Assembly: GCF_013030945.1 (NCBI RefSeq)
Contig: NZ_JABBXF010000021.1
Coordinates: forward strand, 101,329 to 165,328
DNA length: 64,000 nt
DNA from: Streptomyces morookaense
Lineage (GTDB): Bacteria; Actinomycetota; Actinomycetes; Streptomycetales; Streptomycetaceae
Reading direction: 5' to 3'
The notes under the pieces are model-generated. The model saw only the letters and a program-made list of their open reading frames with translations, made no database searches and was not told the DNA's origin. This document shows, one piece after another, positions 13,101 through 23,505 of this stretch; position 1 is the stretch's first letter; every line of letters starts with the position of its first letter. The position numbers were made by a program, and so were the translations under genes.

Positions 13101-14037
13101 AGTCCCAGGCGATCCCCAGGATCCCCGGCCGCACCGCCTGTTCGGCCAGGTGTACGCCGTGGTGCCGCCCCGAGAGCGTCAGCTCCTGCTGCCCGGTGCG
13201 CGGCGAGGATGCCGACGCCTGGACGAAGCGGCGGCAGCGCACCGGCAGCGCGGCCTCGTCGAAGCGGACCTGCAGCACATACTGCCCGGCCGCGAAGCTG
13301 AAACCGCGCACGTACTCGGTGCTCGGCCCCGCGGTGCCGTCCTCGAAGCCGTAGCCGAAGACATGGGTCTCCCCGGCGCGCAGCCGCACGTCGAAGAGCA
13401 GCTCGGCGACGAGCACCCCGGCCGCGGTGTGCCAACGGACGCGCCCCACCCGGCAGTTCTCGTCCGCCCGGACGGTCACCCGCTCCGGGTCGCAGCCCGG
13501 GTCCCCGTGGTGGATGGCCAGGTAGCGGTCCACCCCGTCGCGGTGCGCCCGCACCACGTGGTGCGAGGCGCGCCCGCGCAGCTCGCGGCCCGCGCCGATG
13601 CGGACGTGCTCCAGGTGGCAGACCGTGTGCAGCCCGCCGTCGGCCGGTGACTCCAGCTCGGCCAGCAGCCGTTCGAGGGCCCGCGACTCCTCCACCAGCG
13701 AGCGGAACGACCGGCCGGCGGGCCGGCCCGGGTCCGTCCGCGGCACGGGTTCGAGCAGCCGGGTGAGCGCCTGCGCGGGCAGCTCCAGGACCTCCTCCAG
13801 CATTCGCACCGCCCTGAGCGACTCGGGCCGCCGCGGCCGCCGGGCTCCCTGCTGCCAGTAACTCAGGCTTGTCACCCCGACCTTGACGCCCCGCTGGGCC
13901 AGCCGGTGCTGGACCCGGTGCAGGGCCAGTCCGCGCGCCGACAGCGCGGTGCGCAGTGCGAGGTGGAACGGTCCCGTCCGCAGGGCCTGGGCCAGTTCGG
14001 CCTCGGCGGTCCCGGTGCCGGTGGGTGTACGTGCCAT
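13093..14037 (-). CDS. XRE-like HTH regulator with unknown sensor domain
   Basis: A 314-residue protein. Residues about 24-90 read as a helix-turn-helix: LALRTALSARGLALHRVQH, then SLSYWQQGARRPRRPESL, a pattern seen in XRE-type repressors of actinomycetes. The remaining ~200 residues form no domain I recognise; they contain HHVVRAHRDGVDRY and VFGYGFEDGTAGPSTEYVRG and are predicted soluble. ATG at 14037 follows GAGGAG at ideal spacing. Between that site and the promoter lies a perfect palindrome TGTGAATATTCACA, implying autoregulation. It diverges from the secreted protease operon, whose upstream region carries matching half-sites, so it probably controls that operon. Confidence 0.72.
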   Translation of the reverse strand: MARTPTGTGTAEAELAQALRTGPFHLALRTALSARGLALHRVQHRLAQRGVKVGVTSLSYWQQGARRPRRPESLRAVRMLEEVLELPAQALTRLLEPVPRTDPGRPAGRSFRSLVEESRALERLLAELESPADGGLHTVCHLEHVRIGAGRELRGRASHHVVRAHRDGVDRYLAIHHGDPGCDPERVTVRADENCRVGRVRWHTAAGVLVAELLFDVRLRAGETHVFGYGFEDGTAGPSTEYVRGFSFAAGQYVLQVRFDEAALPVRCRRFVQASASSPRTGQQELTLSGRHHGVHLAEQAVRPGILGIAWDWS

Positions 14038-14049
14038 CCGCCGCTCCTC

Positions 14050-14063
14050 TGTGAATATTCACA
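14050..14063. promoter_or_regulatory. Perfect 14-bp palindromic operator
   Basis: TGTGAATATTCACA reads identically on both strands. It lies just upstream of the ribosome site of the HTH gene, where a bound protein would block that gene. Confidence 0.65.
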
Positions 14064-14121
14064 ACGGTGGCAGAGGGGCCGGCGGACAGGAGCGCCGCAT
14101 TCCTCCTGGGCGGGCACAGGC

Positions 14122-14162
14122 TGTTCACAGGCAACGCCGTCTGTTCACACCGCGGTTTCACA
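14122..14162. promoter_or_regulatory. Array of TTCACA half-sites before the protease promoter
   Basis: TGTTCACA at 14122-14129 and again at 14142-14149 (20 bp apart, two helical turns), then TTTCACA at 14156-14162. All repeat the right half of the palindrome at 14050-14063 and lie just upstream of the predicted -35 at 14178. Confidence 0.55.
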
Positions 14163-14177
14163 GAGCATTGAAGCCTG

Positions 14178-14206
14178 TTGACCAGCACCCGACAACACTT
14201 GATGCT
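14178..14206 (+). promoter_or_regulatory. Predicted vegetative promoter of protease operon
   Basis: TTGACC (14178-14183), 17-bp spacer, GATGCT (14201-14206). The -35 is near consensus; the -10 keeps A2 and T6 only. Confidence 0.4.
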
Positions 14207-14264
14207 CCTCAGCAGCGTCCGGACGCGCTCCTCCACCACAACCCCCCGCCACGGGAGGAACGCC

Positions 14265-14897
14265 ATGACCCGTGCCTCGGCATCGGCACCATCAGCACAG
14301 CACTCCAGACCTCGGATACGCGGCAGAAGGCTGTCCGTCGCGGCCCTGATCGCCTCCGCACTGCTCGCCGTCCCCACCACGGCGAGCGCGGCGAGCGACA
14401 GTCACCCCGCTCTGCTCGCGTCCAAGCAGCTCAACATCAGCATGCAGGCCCAGCAGAAGAGCAACTGGTGCTGGGCGGGCTCCGGCAACACCATCGCGAC
14501 CTGGTTCGGGCGCAACTACAGCCAGAACCAGTTCTGCAACGCCGCCTTCAACCGCCAGCAGGGCACCACGTGCCCCAACAACCAGGCCACGCTGGGCAAT
14601 GTGCAGAACGCCCTCGACTGGGCCGGCATCAACTCCGGTTCGTACGTGAGCGGCTGGCTGCGCTACTCGACCGTGCAGACGGAGATCGACAACAACCGTC
14701 CGATCGAGACGCGCATCCAGTGGTCGTCGGGCGGCGGGCACATGCACGTCCTCTACGGCTATGACGACAGCAACAGCTGGGTCTACTGGGGCGACCCGTG
14801 GCCGTCCAACGACCGCTACAACTGGGCCTCGCACGACTGGTACGTCAACAACGACCAGTTCTCCTGGACCCACTCGCTCTACCGGATCGGAGCGTGA
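14265..14897 (+). CDS. Secreted papain-like (C39-like/AvrRpt2-type) cysteine protease
   Basis: A 210-residue precursor. The Sec signal (RRLSVAALIASALLAVPTTASA, residues 21-42) should be cleaved near residue 42, leaving a ~165-residue enzyme. The active-site region is QQKSNWCWAGSGNTIATWFG with Cys69 after Asn-Trp, as in papain-like proteases of the AvrRpt2/C39-like group. GGGHMHVLYGYDD provides the His (159 or 161), and VYWGDPWPSNDRY the Asp (177). The mature domain is small and has three further cysteines (91, 103 plus 69). The start ATG 14265 has GGGAGGA 5-6 nt away; an earlier ATG at 14178 would bury the signal. The next gene begins 5 nt after the stop, so the pair is an operon. Confidence 0.85.
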   Translation: MTRASASAPSAQHSRPRIRGRRLSVAALIASALLAVPTTASAASDSHPALLASKQLNISMQAQQKSNWCWAGSGNTIATWFGRNYSQNQFCNAAFNRQQGTTCPNNQATLGNVQNALDWAGINSGSYVSGWLRYSTVQTEIDNNRPIETRIQWSSGGGHMHVLYGYDDSNSWVYWGDPWPSNDRYNWASHDWYVNNDQFSWTHSLYRIGA

Positions 14898-14902
14898 GGG
14901 CG

Positions 14903-15733
14903 ATGACCGATCACACGTACCCCCGCAGGAACGTCATGCGCGCAGCGGCCGCCGGCGCCCTCACCGCCGGACTGTTCTGCCTGACGCCCCTCGCCCAGGC
15001 CGCCCAGGCCCCGGCCCCGCCGCCGGCCGCCGGGATCGCCGCCGCGCACAACGCCGCCGCGGCGCCCTCGACGCTCGACACGCTCTCCCGCTTCTTCACC
15101 CGCGACGGTGCGCACAGCGCAGTCGCCAGGAGTGCGGTACAGCCGAGGATCGAAGGCGCGACCGTGCCGGTGTACACGCTGTCCCCGGAGTTCGTGGCGG
15201 GCAAGGCGGATGCGCCGGTGGCCAAACTCGAGTACCTCGCCAGCACGGCCGTGTCGTCGGACGGGCAGAAGGCCTCGGTGTGGACGGTGCGCAGCGGCGG
15301 CAGCTGGAAGGTCGTCAACATCGCCACCGGTGACGACGAGACGCGCTACGCGGCCGAGGGGGCGAAGAAGCTCAGCGGCGGCACGGTCTTCCGCGAGCCG
15401 CAGATCAACGCGTGGTACGTCCAGCGCGGCGACCGGGTGCTGCCGCTCGACCAGGACGCCGTGCGCGCCGTGGGCACGGGCGGTACCACGGTGGCCGCCT
15501 ATCGGGACCGGGTCCACAAGGCCTATGGCGACAAGCTGCCGGGTTCCGCCTACGCGGAGAAGGGGTTTGCCGGTGGGTACGGCGAGGCTGCGGCGCCGGC
15601 CGCCGCGGAGCGCGGCTCCTCGTCGCCGGGCCTCGCTCCCGTCGCGGCCGCCGGCGGGGCGGCGCTGGTGCTCGGGCTCGGTGCGGTGACGGTGCGCAGG
15701 GTTCGTCGTCGGCCGCCGGTTGTGCGTGGCTGA
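14903..15733 (+). CDS. Secreted, C-terminally membrane-anchored partner of the protease
   Basis: A 276-residue protein I do not recognise. It has an N-terminal signal (RRNVMRAAAAGALTAGLFCL, residues 9-28; Ala-Gln-Ala cleavage about 33), a ~200-residue extracytoplasmic domain, an Ala/Ser/Pro linker, one C-terminal helix (about 244-264), and the positively charged tail RRVRRRPP. This is the layout of a protein tethered to the outer face of the membrane, without a sortase LPxTG. The domain contains AVAKLEYLASTAV-like strands and ASVWTVRSGGSWKVVNIATG, which hints at a beta-rich fold. It is translated 5 nt after the protease and shares its promoter. A role as substrate, inhibitor or anchor of the protease is inference. 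Its TGA stop is supplied by a dispersed repeat. Confidence 0.7.
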   Translation: MTDHTYPRRNVMRAAAAGALTAGLFCLTPLAQAAQAPAPPPAAGIAAAHNAAAAPSTLDTLSRFFTRDGAHSAVARSAVQPRIEGATVPVYTLSPEFVAGKADAPVAKLEYLASTAVSSDGQKASVWTVRSGGSWKVVNIATGDDETRYAAEGAKKLSGGTVFREPQINAWYVQRGDRVLPLDQDAVRAVGTGGTTVAAYRDRVHKAYGDKLPGSAYAEKGFAGGYGEAAAPAAAERGSSSPGLAPVAAAGGAALVLGLGAVTVRRVRRRPPVVRG

Positions 15734-15768
15734 TCGCGCAGTTCCCCGCGCCCCTCACGGGGCGCGGG
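15726..15768 (+). repeat. Dispersed mosaic repeat, copy 1
   Basis: Core TCGCGCAGTTCCCCGCG followed by a GCGCCCC/GGGGCGC hairpin. The left end of the repeat carries the stop of the preceding gene; the hairpin may terminate its transcript. Confidence 0.85.
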
Positions 15769-15816
15769 GATACGGGGCGTGGGGAACCGGCGCCCCCGAT
15801 TGTCGGTGCCCGCAAG

Positions 15817-15822
15817 TAGGGT
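15817..15822 (+). promoter_or_regulatory. -10 hexamer of leaderless uvrC promoter
   Basis: TAGGGT ends 7 nt before the uvrC ATG. Confidence 0.45.
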
Positions 15823-15829
15823 TGGTGGC

Positions 15830-17809
15830 ATGGCCGACCCCAGCAGCTACCGACCCAAGCCGGGACAGATCCCCGACTCGCCGGGGGTCTACAGATTCCG
15901 GGACGAGCACGGCCGCGTGATCTACGTCGGGAAGGCGAAGAGCCTGCGCCAGCGGCTCTCCTCGTACTTCCAGGATCTCGCGGGCCTGCACCCGCGCACC
16001 CGCACCATGGTCACCACGGCCGCCTCCGTCGAGTGGACCGTGGTCTCCACCGAGGTCGAGGCGCTGCAGCTGGAGTACTCCTGGATCAAGGAGTACGACC
16101 CCCGGTTCAACGTCAAGTACCGCGACGACAAGAGCTACCCGTCCCTGGCGGTCACGCTCAACGAGGAGTTCCCGCGCGTGCAGGTCATGCGCGGCCCCAA
16201 GAAGAAGGGCGTCCGCTACTTCGGCCCGTACGCCCATGCCTGGGCGATCCGCGAGACCGTCGACCTGATGCTGCGGGTCTTCCCCGTCCGCACCTGCTCC
16301 GCAGGCGTGTTCAAGCGCTCGCACCAGATCGGCCGCCCCTGCCTCCTCGGCTACATCGGCAAGTGCTCCGCCCCCTGCGTCGGCCGCGTCAGCCCCGAGG
16401 AGCACCGCGAACTCGCCGAGGAATTCTGCGACTTCATGGCCGGGCGCACCGGTGCGTACATCCGCCGTCTGGAACGGCAGATGCACGAGGCCGCCGAGGA
16501 GATGGAGTACGAGAAGGCCGCCCGGCTGCGCGACGACATAGAGGCGCTCAAGCGCGCCATGGAGAAGAACGCCGTCGTCCTCGCCGACGCCACCGACGCC
16601 GACCTCATCGCGGTCGCCGAGGACGAACTCGAGGCGGCCGTGCAGATCTTCCACGTCCGCGGCGGCCGGGTGCGCGGCCAGCGCGGCTGGGTCACGGACA
16701 AGGTCGAGGCCGTCGACACCGCGGGCCTCGTCGAGCACGCCCTGCAGCAGCTCTACGGCGAGGAGCGGGGCGACGCGGTGCCCAAGGAGGTCCTCGTCCC
16801 CGCCCTGCCCGAGCCCGTCGGGCCCGTCCAGCAGTGGCTCACGGAGCGCCGCGGCGCGGCCGTCAGCCTGCGCATCCCGCAGCGCGGCGACAAGAAGGAC
16901 CTGATGGCCACGGTCCAGCGCAACGCCCAGCAGGCGCTCGTGCTCCACAAGACCAGGCGCGCCTCCGACCTGACGACCCGTTCGCGCGCCCTGGAGGAGA
17001 TCGCCGGGGCCCTCGGTCTGGACTCGGCGCCGCTGCGCATCGAGTGCTTCGACATCTCCCACCTCCAGGGGCAGGACGTGGTGGCGTCGATGGTCGTCTT
17101 CGAGGACGGCCTGGCGCGCAAGAGCGAGTACCGGCGCTTCCAGATAAAGGGCTTCGAGGGACAGGACGACGTCCGGTCGATGCACGAGGTCATCGGCCGC
17201 CGCTTCCGCCGCTATCTGCAGGAGAAGCAGAAGGAAGGGGAGTGGTCCGAGGAGAACGCGGTGGAGGCGGAGGACAGCCGCCTCGACGACGACGGCCGCC
17301 CCAAGCGCTTCGCCTACCCGCCGCAGCTCGTCGTCGTCGACGGCGGGCAGCCGCAGGTGGCGGCGGCCCGGCGCGCGCTCGACGAGCTCGGGGTCGACGA
17401 CGTGGCCGTGTGCGGCCTCGCCAAGCGGCTGGAGGAGGTCTGGCTGCCGGGCGAGGACGACCCGGTCGTCCTGCCCCGCACCAGCGAGGGCCTCTACCTG
17501 CTGCAGCGCGTCCGCGACGAGGCCCACCGTTTCGCCATCTCCTACCAGCGCGGCAAGCGCTCGAAGACGATGAAGGCCGGCGCGCTGGACGCGGTCCCCG
17601 GCCTGGGGGAGACCCGCAGGAAGGCGCTGCTCAAGCACTTCGGCTCGGTGAAACGGCTGCGCGCCGCCACGGTCGAGGAACTGTGCGCCGCGCCCGGTAT
17701 CGGCCGCAAGACCGCCGAGACGATCGCCGCGGCCCTGGCGGCGGCCCCGGCCCCCGCCCCCGCGGTCAACATGGCAACTGGCGAGATCATGGACGACACA
17801 GAGGAATGA
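15830..17809 (+). CDS. uvrC: Excinuclease ABC subunit UvrC
   Basis: A 659-residue nuclease making both cuts around UvrB-bound lesions. The GIY-YIG domain opens the protein ([29 protein letters not shown], about 15-50). A UVR-type segment ([18 protein letters not shown]) binds UvrB, and the RNase H-like domain has [12 protein letters not shown] and [10 protein letters not shown] with catalytic acids. Two helix-hairpin-helix motifs close it ([19 protein letters not shown] and [17 protein letters not shown]). Length is normal. It heads the uvrC-rapZ-yvcK-whiA order conserved in actinobacteria. Confidence 0.98.
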   Translation: MADPSSYRPKPGQIPDSPGVYRFRDEHGRVIYVGKAKSLRQRLSSYFQDLAGLHPRTRTMVTTAASVEWTVVSTEVEALQLEYSWIKEYDPRFNVKYRDDKSYPSLAVTLNEEFPRVQVMRGPKKKGVRYFGPYAHAWAIRETVDLMLRVFPVRTCSAGVFKRSHQIGRPCLLGYIGKCSAPCVGRVSPEEHRELAEEFCDFMAGRTGAYIRRLERQMHEAAEEMEYEKAARLRDDIEALKRAMEKNAVVLADATDADLIAVAEDELEAAVQIFHVRGGRVRGQRGWVTDKVEAVDTAGLVEHALQQLYGEERGDAVPKEVLVPALPEPVGPVQQWLTERRGAAVSLRIPQRGDKKDLMATVQRNAQQALVLHKTRRASDLTTRSRALEEIAGALGLDSAPLRIECFDISHLQGQDVVASMVVFEDGLARKSEYRRFQIKGFEGQDDVRSMHEVIGRRFRRYLQEKQKEGEWSEENAVEAEDSRLDDDGRPKRFAYPPQLVVVDGGQPQVAAARRALDELGVDDVAVCGLAKRLEEVWLPGEDDPVVLPRTSEGLYLLQRVRDEAHRFAISYQRGKRSKTMKAGALDAVPGLGETRRKALLKHFGSVKRLRAATVEELCAAPGIGRKTAETIAAALAAAPAPAPAVNMATGEIMDDTEE

Positions 17810-17912
17810 TGGGGGCGTGGCGTACGCCGGTCCATGCCGCGCACGCCGCGAGACCGCAGTATGGAAGACGTGACCGCACCTGCGGCGCGTCAGGGAAACG
17901 GGGGAAGACGGC

Positions 17913-18845
17913 ATGAACGGCACCGAACGGGACGGAGCACAGGTGAGTACGGGCACGACGGCGGATGCGACCGCTGAGGCGGCGGGCATCCCCGAGCTGG
18001 TGATCATCTCCGGTATGTCGGGGGCGGGCCGCAGCACCGCCGCCAAGTGTCTGGAGGACCTCGGCTGGTTCGTCGTCGACAACCTGCCGCCCGCCCTGAT
18101 CCCCACCATGGTGGACCTGGGCGCCCGCTCGCAGGGCAATGTCGCCCGCATCGCCGTCGTCGTGGACGTCCGCGGCCGGCGCTTCTTCGACAACCTCCGC
18201 GAGTCCCTCGCGGACCTGGAGGCGAAGAAGGTCAAGCGGCGGGTGATCTTCCTGGAGGCCTCCGACGACGCCCTGGTCCGCCGCTTCGAGTCCGTGCGCC
18301 GCCCGCACCCCCTGCAGGGCTCGGGCCGCATCGTCGACGGCATCGCCGCCGAGCGCGACCTGCTGCGCGAGCTGCGCGGCGACGCCGACCTCGTCATCGA
18401 CACCTCCAGCCTCAACGTCCACGAGCTGCGCGCCAAGCTGGACGCCCAGTTCGCCGGCGAGGAGGAGCCGGAGCTGCGCGCCACCGTGATGTCCTTCGGG
18501 TTCAAGTACGGCCTGCCCGTCGACGCCGACCTCGTCGTCGACTGCCGCTTCCTGCCCAACCCCCACTGGGTCCCCGAGCTGCGCCCCTTCACCGGGCTCA
18601 ACGAGGAGGTCTCCGGCTACGTCTTCAACCAGCCGGGCGCCAAGGAGTTCCTCGACCGCTACACCGAGCTGCTCCAGCTCATCGCCGCGGGCTACCGCCG
18701 CGAGGGCAAGCGCTACGTGACCATCGCCGTCGGCTGCACCGGCGGCAAGCACCGCTCCGTCGCGATGTCCGAGAAGCTCGCCCACCGCCTGGTCTCCGAG
18801 GGCGTCGAGACCGTCGTCGTGCACCGCGACATGGGGCGCGAGTGA
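17913..18845 (+). CDS. rapZ: RapZ-family nucleotide-binding protein
   Basis: A 310-residue P-loop protein of the RapZ/YvcJ family. Walker A is GMSGAGRS (34-41), followed by CLEDLGWFVVDNLPPALIP, FLEASDDALVRRFESVRRPHPL, and the C-terminal AVGCTGGKHRSVAMSEKLA that in RapZ binds metabolite and RNA. In enterobacteria RapZ directs decay of the glmZ small RNA; in Gram-positives the role is uncertain and no such sRNA is known, so the RNase-adapter name is by homology. It overlaps the next gene by 4 nt (GTGA). A second in-frame start, GTG at 17943, is possible. Confidence 0.93.
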   Translation: MNGTERDGAQVSTGTTADATAEAAGIPELVIISGMSGAGRSTAAKCLEDLGWFVVDNLPPALIPTMVDLGARSQGNVARIAVVVDVRGRRFFDNLRESLADLEAKKVKRRVIFLEASDDALVRRFESVRRPHPLQGSGRIVDGIAAERDLLRELRGDADLVIDTSSLNVHELRAKLDAQFAGEEEPELRATVMSFGFKYGLPVDADLVVDCRFLPNPHWVPELRPFTGLNEEVSGYVFNQPGAKEFLDRYTELLQLIAAGYRREGKRYVTIAVGCTGGKHRSVAMSEKLAHRLVSEGVETVVVHRDMGRE

Positions 18846-19870
18846 CCGGCCGCACCTTCCGGCTCCGCCGCGTACGGGTCCCCGGCCGGCCCCGCGGCGG
18901 CTCCGGCGCGCAGCCCAAGGTCGTCGCCCTCGGCGGCGGCCACGGGCTGTCCGCCTCCCTGGCCGCCCTCCGCCGGATCACCGGCGACCTGACGGCCGTC
19001 GTGACCGTCGCCGACGACGGCGGCTCCAGCGGCCGGCTGCGCGACGAGCTCGGCGTGCTGCCCCCCGGCGACCTGCGCAAGGCCCTCGCCGCCCTCTGCG
19101 GCGACGACGACTGGGGCCAGACCTGGTCCCGGGTCATCCAGCACCGCTTCGAGAGCCGCGGCGAGTTGCACGGCCACGCCGTCGGCAACCTGCTGATCGT
19201 CGCCCTCTGGGAGCAGCTCGGCGACCACGTCCAGGCCCTGGACCTGGTCGGCAAGCTGCTCGGCGCGCACGGCCGGGTGCTGCCCATGTCCGCGGTCCCG
19301 CTGGAGCTCCAGGCCCTCGTCAAGGGCCACGACCCGGCCGCGCCCGAGGAGATCGGCACCGTCCGCGGCCAGGCCACCGTGGCGCTCACCCCGGGCGAGG
19401 TGCAGTCCGTGCACGTCGTCCCCGAGGACCCGCCCGCGGTGCCCGAGGCCGTCGAGGCCGTGCTCGACGCCGACTGGGTCGTGCTCGGCCCCGGCTCCTG
19501 GTTCTCCTCCGTCATCCCCCACCTGCTCGTGCCCGAGCTGCTGCAGGCCCTGCAGGAGACGAAGGCCCGGCGCGTCCTGTCGTTGAACCTCGCGCCGCAG
19601 CCCGGGGAAACCGATGGCTTCTCACCGCAGCGTCATTTGGAGGTTTTGGCCCGACACGCCCCTAAACTCGCCCTGGACGTGGTGCTGGCCGACGAGGCCG
19701 CCGTGCCCGACCGCGAGAGCCTGACCGACGCCGCCAAGCGGCTCGGGGCCGCGGTGGAGCTGGCGGCGGTCGCCGCGCCCGGCAGTTCGGCGGTGCACGA
19801 CCCCGAGCTGCTGGCCGCCGCGTACGACCGTATTTTTCGGATGCATGGAAGGATCGGCCCATGGCGATGA
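18842..19870 (+). CDS. YvcK/CofD-like gluconeogenesis factor
   Basis: A 342-residue member of the CofD-like YvcK family. The N-terminal glycine-rich [19 protein letters not shown] and [15 protein letters not shown] bind a UDP-sugar in characterised homologues. [20 protein letters not shown] marks the later part of the fold. In Firmicutes YvcK is needed for growth on gluconeogenic carbon and for wall synthesis; the same is plausible here but inferred. It is coupled on both sides: the start overlaps the rapZ stop, and its last 10 nt overlap whiA. Near 19630-19670 the sequence becomes locally AT-rich and includes GACAC, where an internal whiA promoter could lie. Confidence 0.93.
   Translation: MTGRTFRLRRVRVPGRPRGGSGAQPKVVALGGGHGLSASLAALRRITGDLTAVVTVADDGGSSGRLRDELGVLPPGDLRKALAALCGDDDWGQTWSRVIQHRFESRGELHGHAVGNLLIVALWEQLGDHVQALDLVGKLLGAHGRVLPMSAVPLELQALVKGHDPAAPEEIGTVRGQATVALTPGEVQSVHVVPEDPPAVPEAVEAVLDADWVVLGPGSWFSSVIPHLLVPELLQALQETKARRVLSLNLAPQPGETDGFSPQRHLEVLARHAPKLALDVVLADEAAVPDRESLTDAAKRLGAAVELAAVAAPGSSAVHDPELLAAAYDRIFRMHGRIGPWR
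19653..19657. promoter_or_regulatory. GACAC motif in an AT-rich patch inside yvcK
   Basis: GACAC is the core reported for WhiA binding. Here it lies about 205 bp before whiA beside TAAACT (19663-19668). whiA of S. coelicolor (SCO1950) is known to have a developmentally regulated promoter within the upstream gene. A five-base motif alone is weak evidence. Confidence 0.25.
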
Positions 19871-20859
19871 CGGCAGCGGTGAAGGACGAAATCTCCCGGC
19901 TCCCCGTCACCCGGACCTGCTGCCGGAAAGCGGAGGTCTCGGCCATCCTGCGGTTCGCCGGCGGGCTGCACCTGGTCAGCGGCCGCATCGTGATCGAGGC
20001 CGAGCTGGACACCGGCATCGCCGCACGGCGGCTGCGCAAGGACATCCTGGAGATCTTCGGACACGCTTCCGACCTGGTGGTGATGGCCCCCGGCGGGCTG
20101 CGCCGCGGCAGCCGGTACGTGGTGCGGGTGGTGGCGGGCGGTGACCAGCTGGCGCGCCAGACCGGCCTGGTCGACGGCCGCGGCCGGCCGATCCGCGGGC
20201 TGCCCCCGCAGGTCGTCTCGGGTGCCACCTGCGATGCGGAGGCCGCCTGGAGAGGCGCCTTCCTGGCCCACGGTTCCCTCACCGAGCCCGGCCGCTCCTC
20301 CTCCCTGGAGGTGACCTGCCCCGGCCCGGAGGCGGCCCTCGCCCTGGTCGGCGCGGCCCGCAGGCTGCAGATCGCGGCCAAGGCGCGCGAGGTGCGCGGG
20401 GTCGACCGCGTGGTCGTCCGCGACGGCGACGCGATCGGCGCCCTGCTGACCCGGCTCGGTGCGCACGAGTCCGTGCTGGCCTGGGAGGAGCGGCGGATGC
20501 GCCGCGAGGTGCGGGCCACCGCCAACCGCCTGGCCAACTTCGACGACGCCAACCTGCGCCGCTCGGCACGGGCGGCCGTCGCCGCGGGCGCCCGTGTGCA
20601 GCGCGCGCTGGAGATCCTCGGCGAGGAGGTCCCCGAGCACCTCGCGGCCGCCGGCCGGCTGCGCATGGAGCACAAGCAGGCCTCCCTGGAGGAGCTGGGC
20701 GCCCTCGCCGACCCGCCGCTCACCAAGGACGCGGTCGCCGGCCGGATCCGCCGGCTGCTCGCCATGGCGGACAAGCGCGCCCAGGACCTGGGCATCCCCG
20801 GCACCGAGTCGAACCTCGCCGAGCTGACCGAGGAGATGGCCGAGGGCATGGTCGGCTGA
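19861..20859 (+). CDS. whiA: Sporulation transcription factor WhiA
   Basis: A 332-residue regulator required with WhiB to stop aerial growth and start sporulation septation in Streptomyces. The N-terminal two-thirds is the degenerate LAGLIDADG-like fold ([32 protein letters not shown] and [21 protein letters not shown]). The C-terminus is a helix-turn-helix ([31 protein letters not shown]). Length and both domains match the family. The ATG at 19861 overlaps the end of yvcK by 10 nt, so basal expression is probably coupled; an internal promoter is likely. A terminator follows. Confidence 0.98.
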   Translation: MAMTAAVKDEISRLPVTRTCCRKAEVSAILRFAGGLHLVSGRIVIEAELDTGIAARRLRKDILEIFGHASDLVVMAPGGLRRGSRYVVRVVAGGDQLARQTGLVDGRGRPIRGLPPQVVSGATCDAEAAWRGAFLAHGSLTEPGRSSSLEVTCPGPEAALALVGAARRLQIAAKAREVRGVDRVVVRDGDAIGALLTRLGAHESVLAWEERRMRREVRATANRLANFDDANLRRSARAAVAAGARVQRALEILGEEVPEHLAAAGRLRMEHKQASLEELGALADPPLTKDAVAGRIRRLLAMADKRAQDLGIPGTESNLAELTEEMAEGMVG

Positions 20860-20881
20860 CCGTCCCCCGTTCTTCCGAGCC

Positions 20882-20911
20882 GCCCCCGCACCGGTCCGAC
20901 CGGGCGGGGGC
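20882..20911 (+). terminator. Terminator hairpin after whiA
   Basis: GCCCCCGC and GCGGGGGC arms with an inner CCGGT/ACCGG stem and one bulged A; followed by TTCAAT. Confidence 0.75.
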
Positions 20912-22189
<1,278 letters not shown>

Positions 22190-22209
22190 TCCGAGCGATG
22201 TAAAGGACG

Positions 22210-22245
22210 GGGCTCGTACGGCGCACTGGCGCGCAGTACGGGCCC
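22210..22245 (+). terminator. Hairpin between gap and pgk
   Basis: GGGCTCGTAC and GTACGGGCCC pair over 10 bp with one mismatch and a 16-nt loop. It is probably a partial terminator or mRNA stabiliser rather than an operon end. Confidence 0.55.
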
Positions 22246-22287
22246 TGTCGCATGGCTGTTACTCACGGAAGTCACCGGAGTCACCGT

Positions 22288-23499
22288 ATGAAGACGATCG
22301 ACGAACTCATCGAGGGCGGCGTCGAGGGCAAGCGGATCTTCGTCCGCGCCGACCTCAACGTTCCCCTGGAGGGCACGACCATCACCGACGACGGCCGCAT
22401 CCGCGCCGTCGCGCCCACGATCGCCAAGCTCGCCGAGGCGGGCGCCAAGGTGATCGTCGCCTCCCACCTGGGCCGTCCCAAGGGCGCCCCGGACCCGCAG
22501 TTCTCCCTGGCCCCGGCCGCGAAGCGGCTCGGCGAGATCCTGGGCAAGAACGTCTCGTTCGCCGCCGACACGGTCGGCGACAGCGCGAAGGCCACCGTTG
22601 CCGCTCTGGCGAACGGCGAGGTCACGCTGCTGGAGAACCTCCGTTTCAACGCGGGCGAGACGAGCAAGGACGACGCGGAGCGCGGCGCCTTCGCCGACGC
22701 CCTCGCGTCGCTGGCCGACCTCTACGTCGGCGACGGCTTCGGTGCCGTGCACCGCAAGCACGCCTCGGTCTTCGACCTCCCCAAGCGGCTCCCGCACGCC
22801 GCCGGCGACCTGATCGCCACCGAGGTCGGCGTCCTGAAGAAGCTCACCGAGGACGTCAAGCGCCCGTACGTGGTCGTGCTGGGCGGCGCCAAGGTCTCCG
22901 ACAAGCTGGGTGTCATCGACAACCTGCTGGAGAAGGCCGACCGCATCCTCATCGGCGGCGGCATGTCCTACACCTTCCTGGCCGCCAAGGGCCACGAGGT
23001 CGGCATCTCGCTGCTGCAGAAGGACCAGATCCCCGTCTGCCAGGAGTACCTGGCCCGGGCCGAGGCGCGCGGCGTGGAGTTCCTGCTCCCCCTCGACGTC
23101 CTGGTCTCCGCCGACTTCCCGGACCTGAAGACCAAGGCTCCGGCCAACCCCGAGCTCGTCGCCTCGGACGCCATCCCGGCGGACAAGGAGGGCCTGGACA
23201 TCGGCCCGAAGACGCGGGAGCTGTACGCCTCGAAGCTGGCCGACGCGGGCACCGTCTTCTGGAACGGTCCGATGGGCGTCTTCGAGCACCCCGACTACGC
23301 CAACGGCACCAAGGCCGTGGCCCAGGGCCTGCTGGACTCGCCCGGCTTCACCGTCGTGGGCGGTGGCGACTCGGCCGCGGCCGTGCGCATCCTGGGCTTC
23401 GACGAGAACGCCTTCGGCCACATCTCGACCGGTGGCGGCGCGAGCCTCGAGTACCTCGAGGGCAAGACGCTCCCCGGCCTCGCCGCACTGGAGGACTGA
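22288..23499 (+). CDS. pgk: Phosphoglycerate kinase
   Basis: A 403-residue kinase transferring phosphate from 1,3-bisphosphoglycerate to ADP. The substrate loop [18 protein letters not shown] and [11 protein letters not shown] are at the expected N-terminal places; the nucleotide domain has [23 protein letters not shown] and [11 protein letters not shown]. The ATG at 22288 has CGGAG 7 nt upstream and gives the family length; an earlier ATG adds only unconserved sequence. Confidence 0.98.
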   Translation: MKTIDELIEGGVEGKRIFVRADLNVPLEGTTITDDGRIRAVAPTIAKLAEAGAKVIVASHLGRPKGAPDPQFSLAPAAKRLGEILGKNVSFAADTVGDSAKATVAALANGEVTLLENLRFNAGETSKDDAERGAFADALASLADLYVGDGFGAVHRKHASVFDLPKRLPHAAGDLIATEVGVLKKLTEDVKRPYVVVLGGAKVSDKLGVIDNLLEKADRILIGGGMSYTFLAAKGHEVGISLLQKDQIPVCQEYLARAEARGVEFLLPLDVLVSADFPDLKTKAPANPELVASDAIPADKEGLDIGPKTRELYASKLADAGTVFWNGPMGVFEHPDYANGTKAVAQGLLDSPGFTVVGGGDSAAAVRILGFDENAFGHISTGGGASLEYLEGKTLPGLAALED

Positions 23500-23505
23500 A
23501 CCGCT

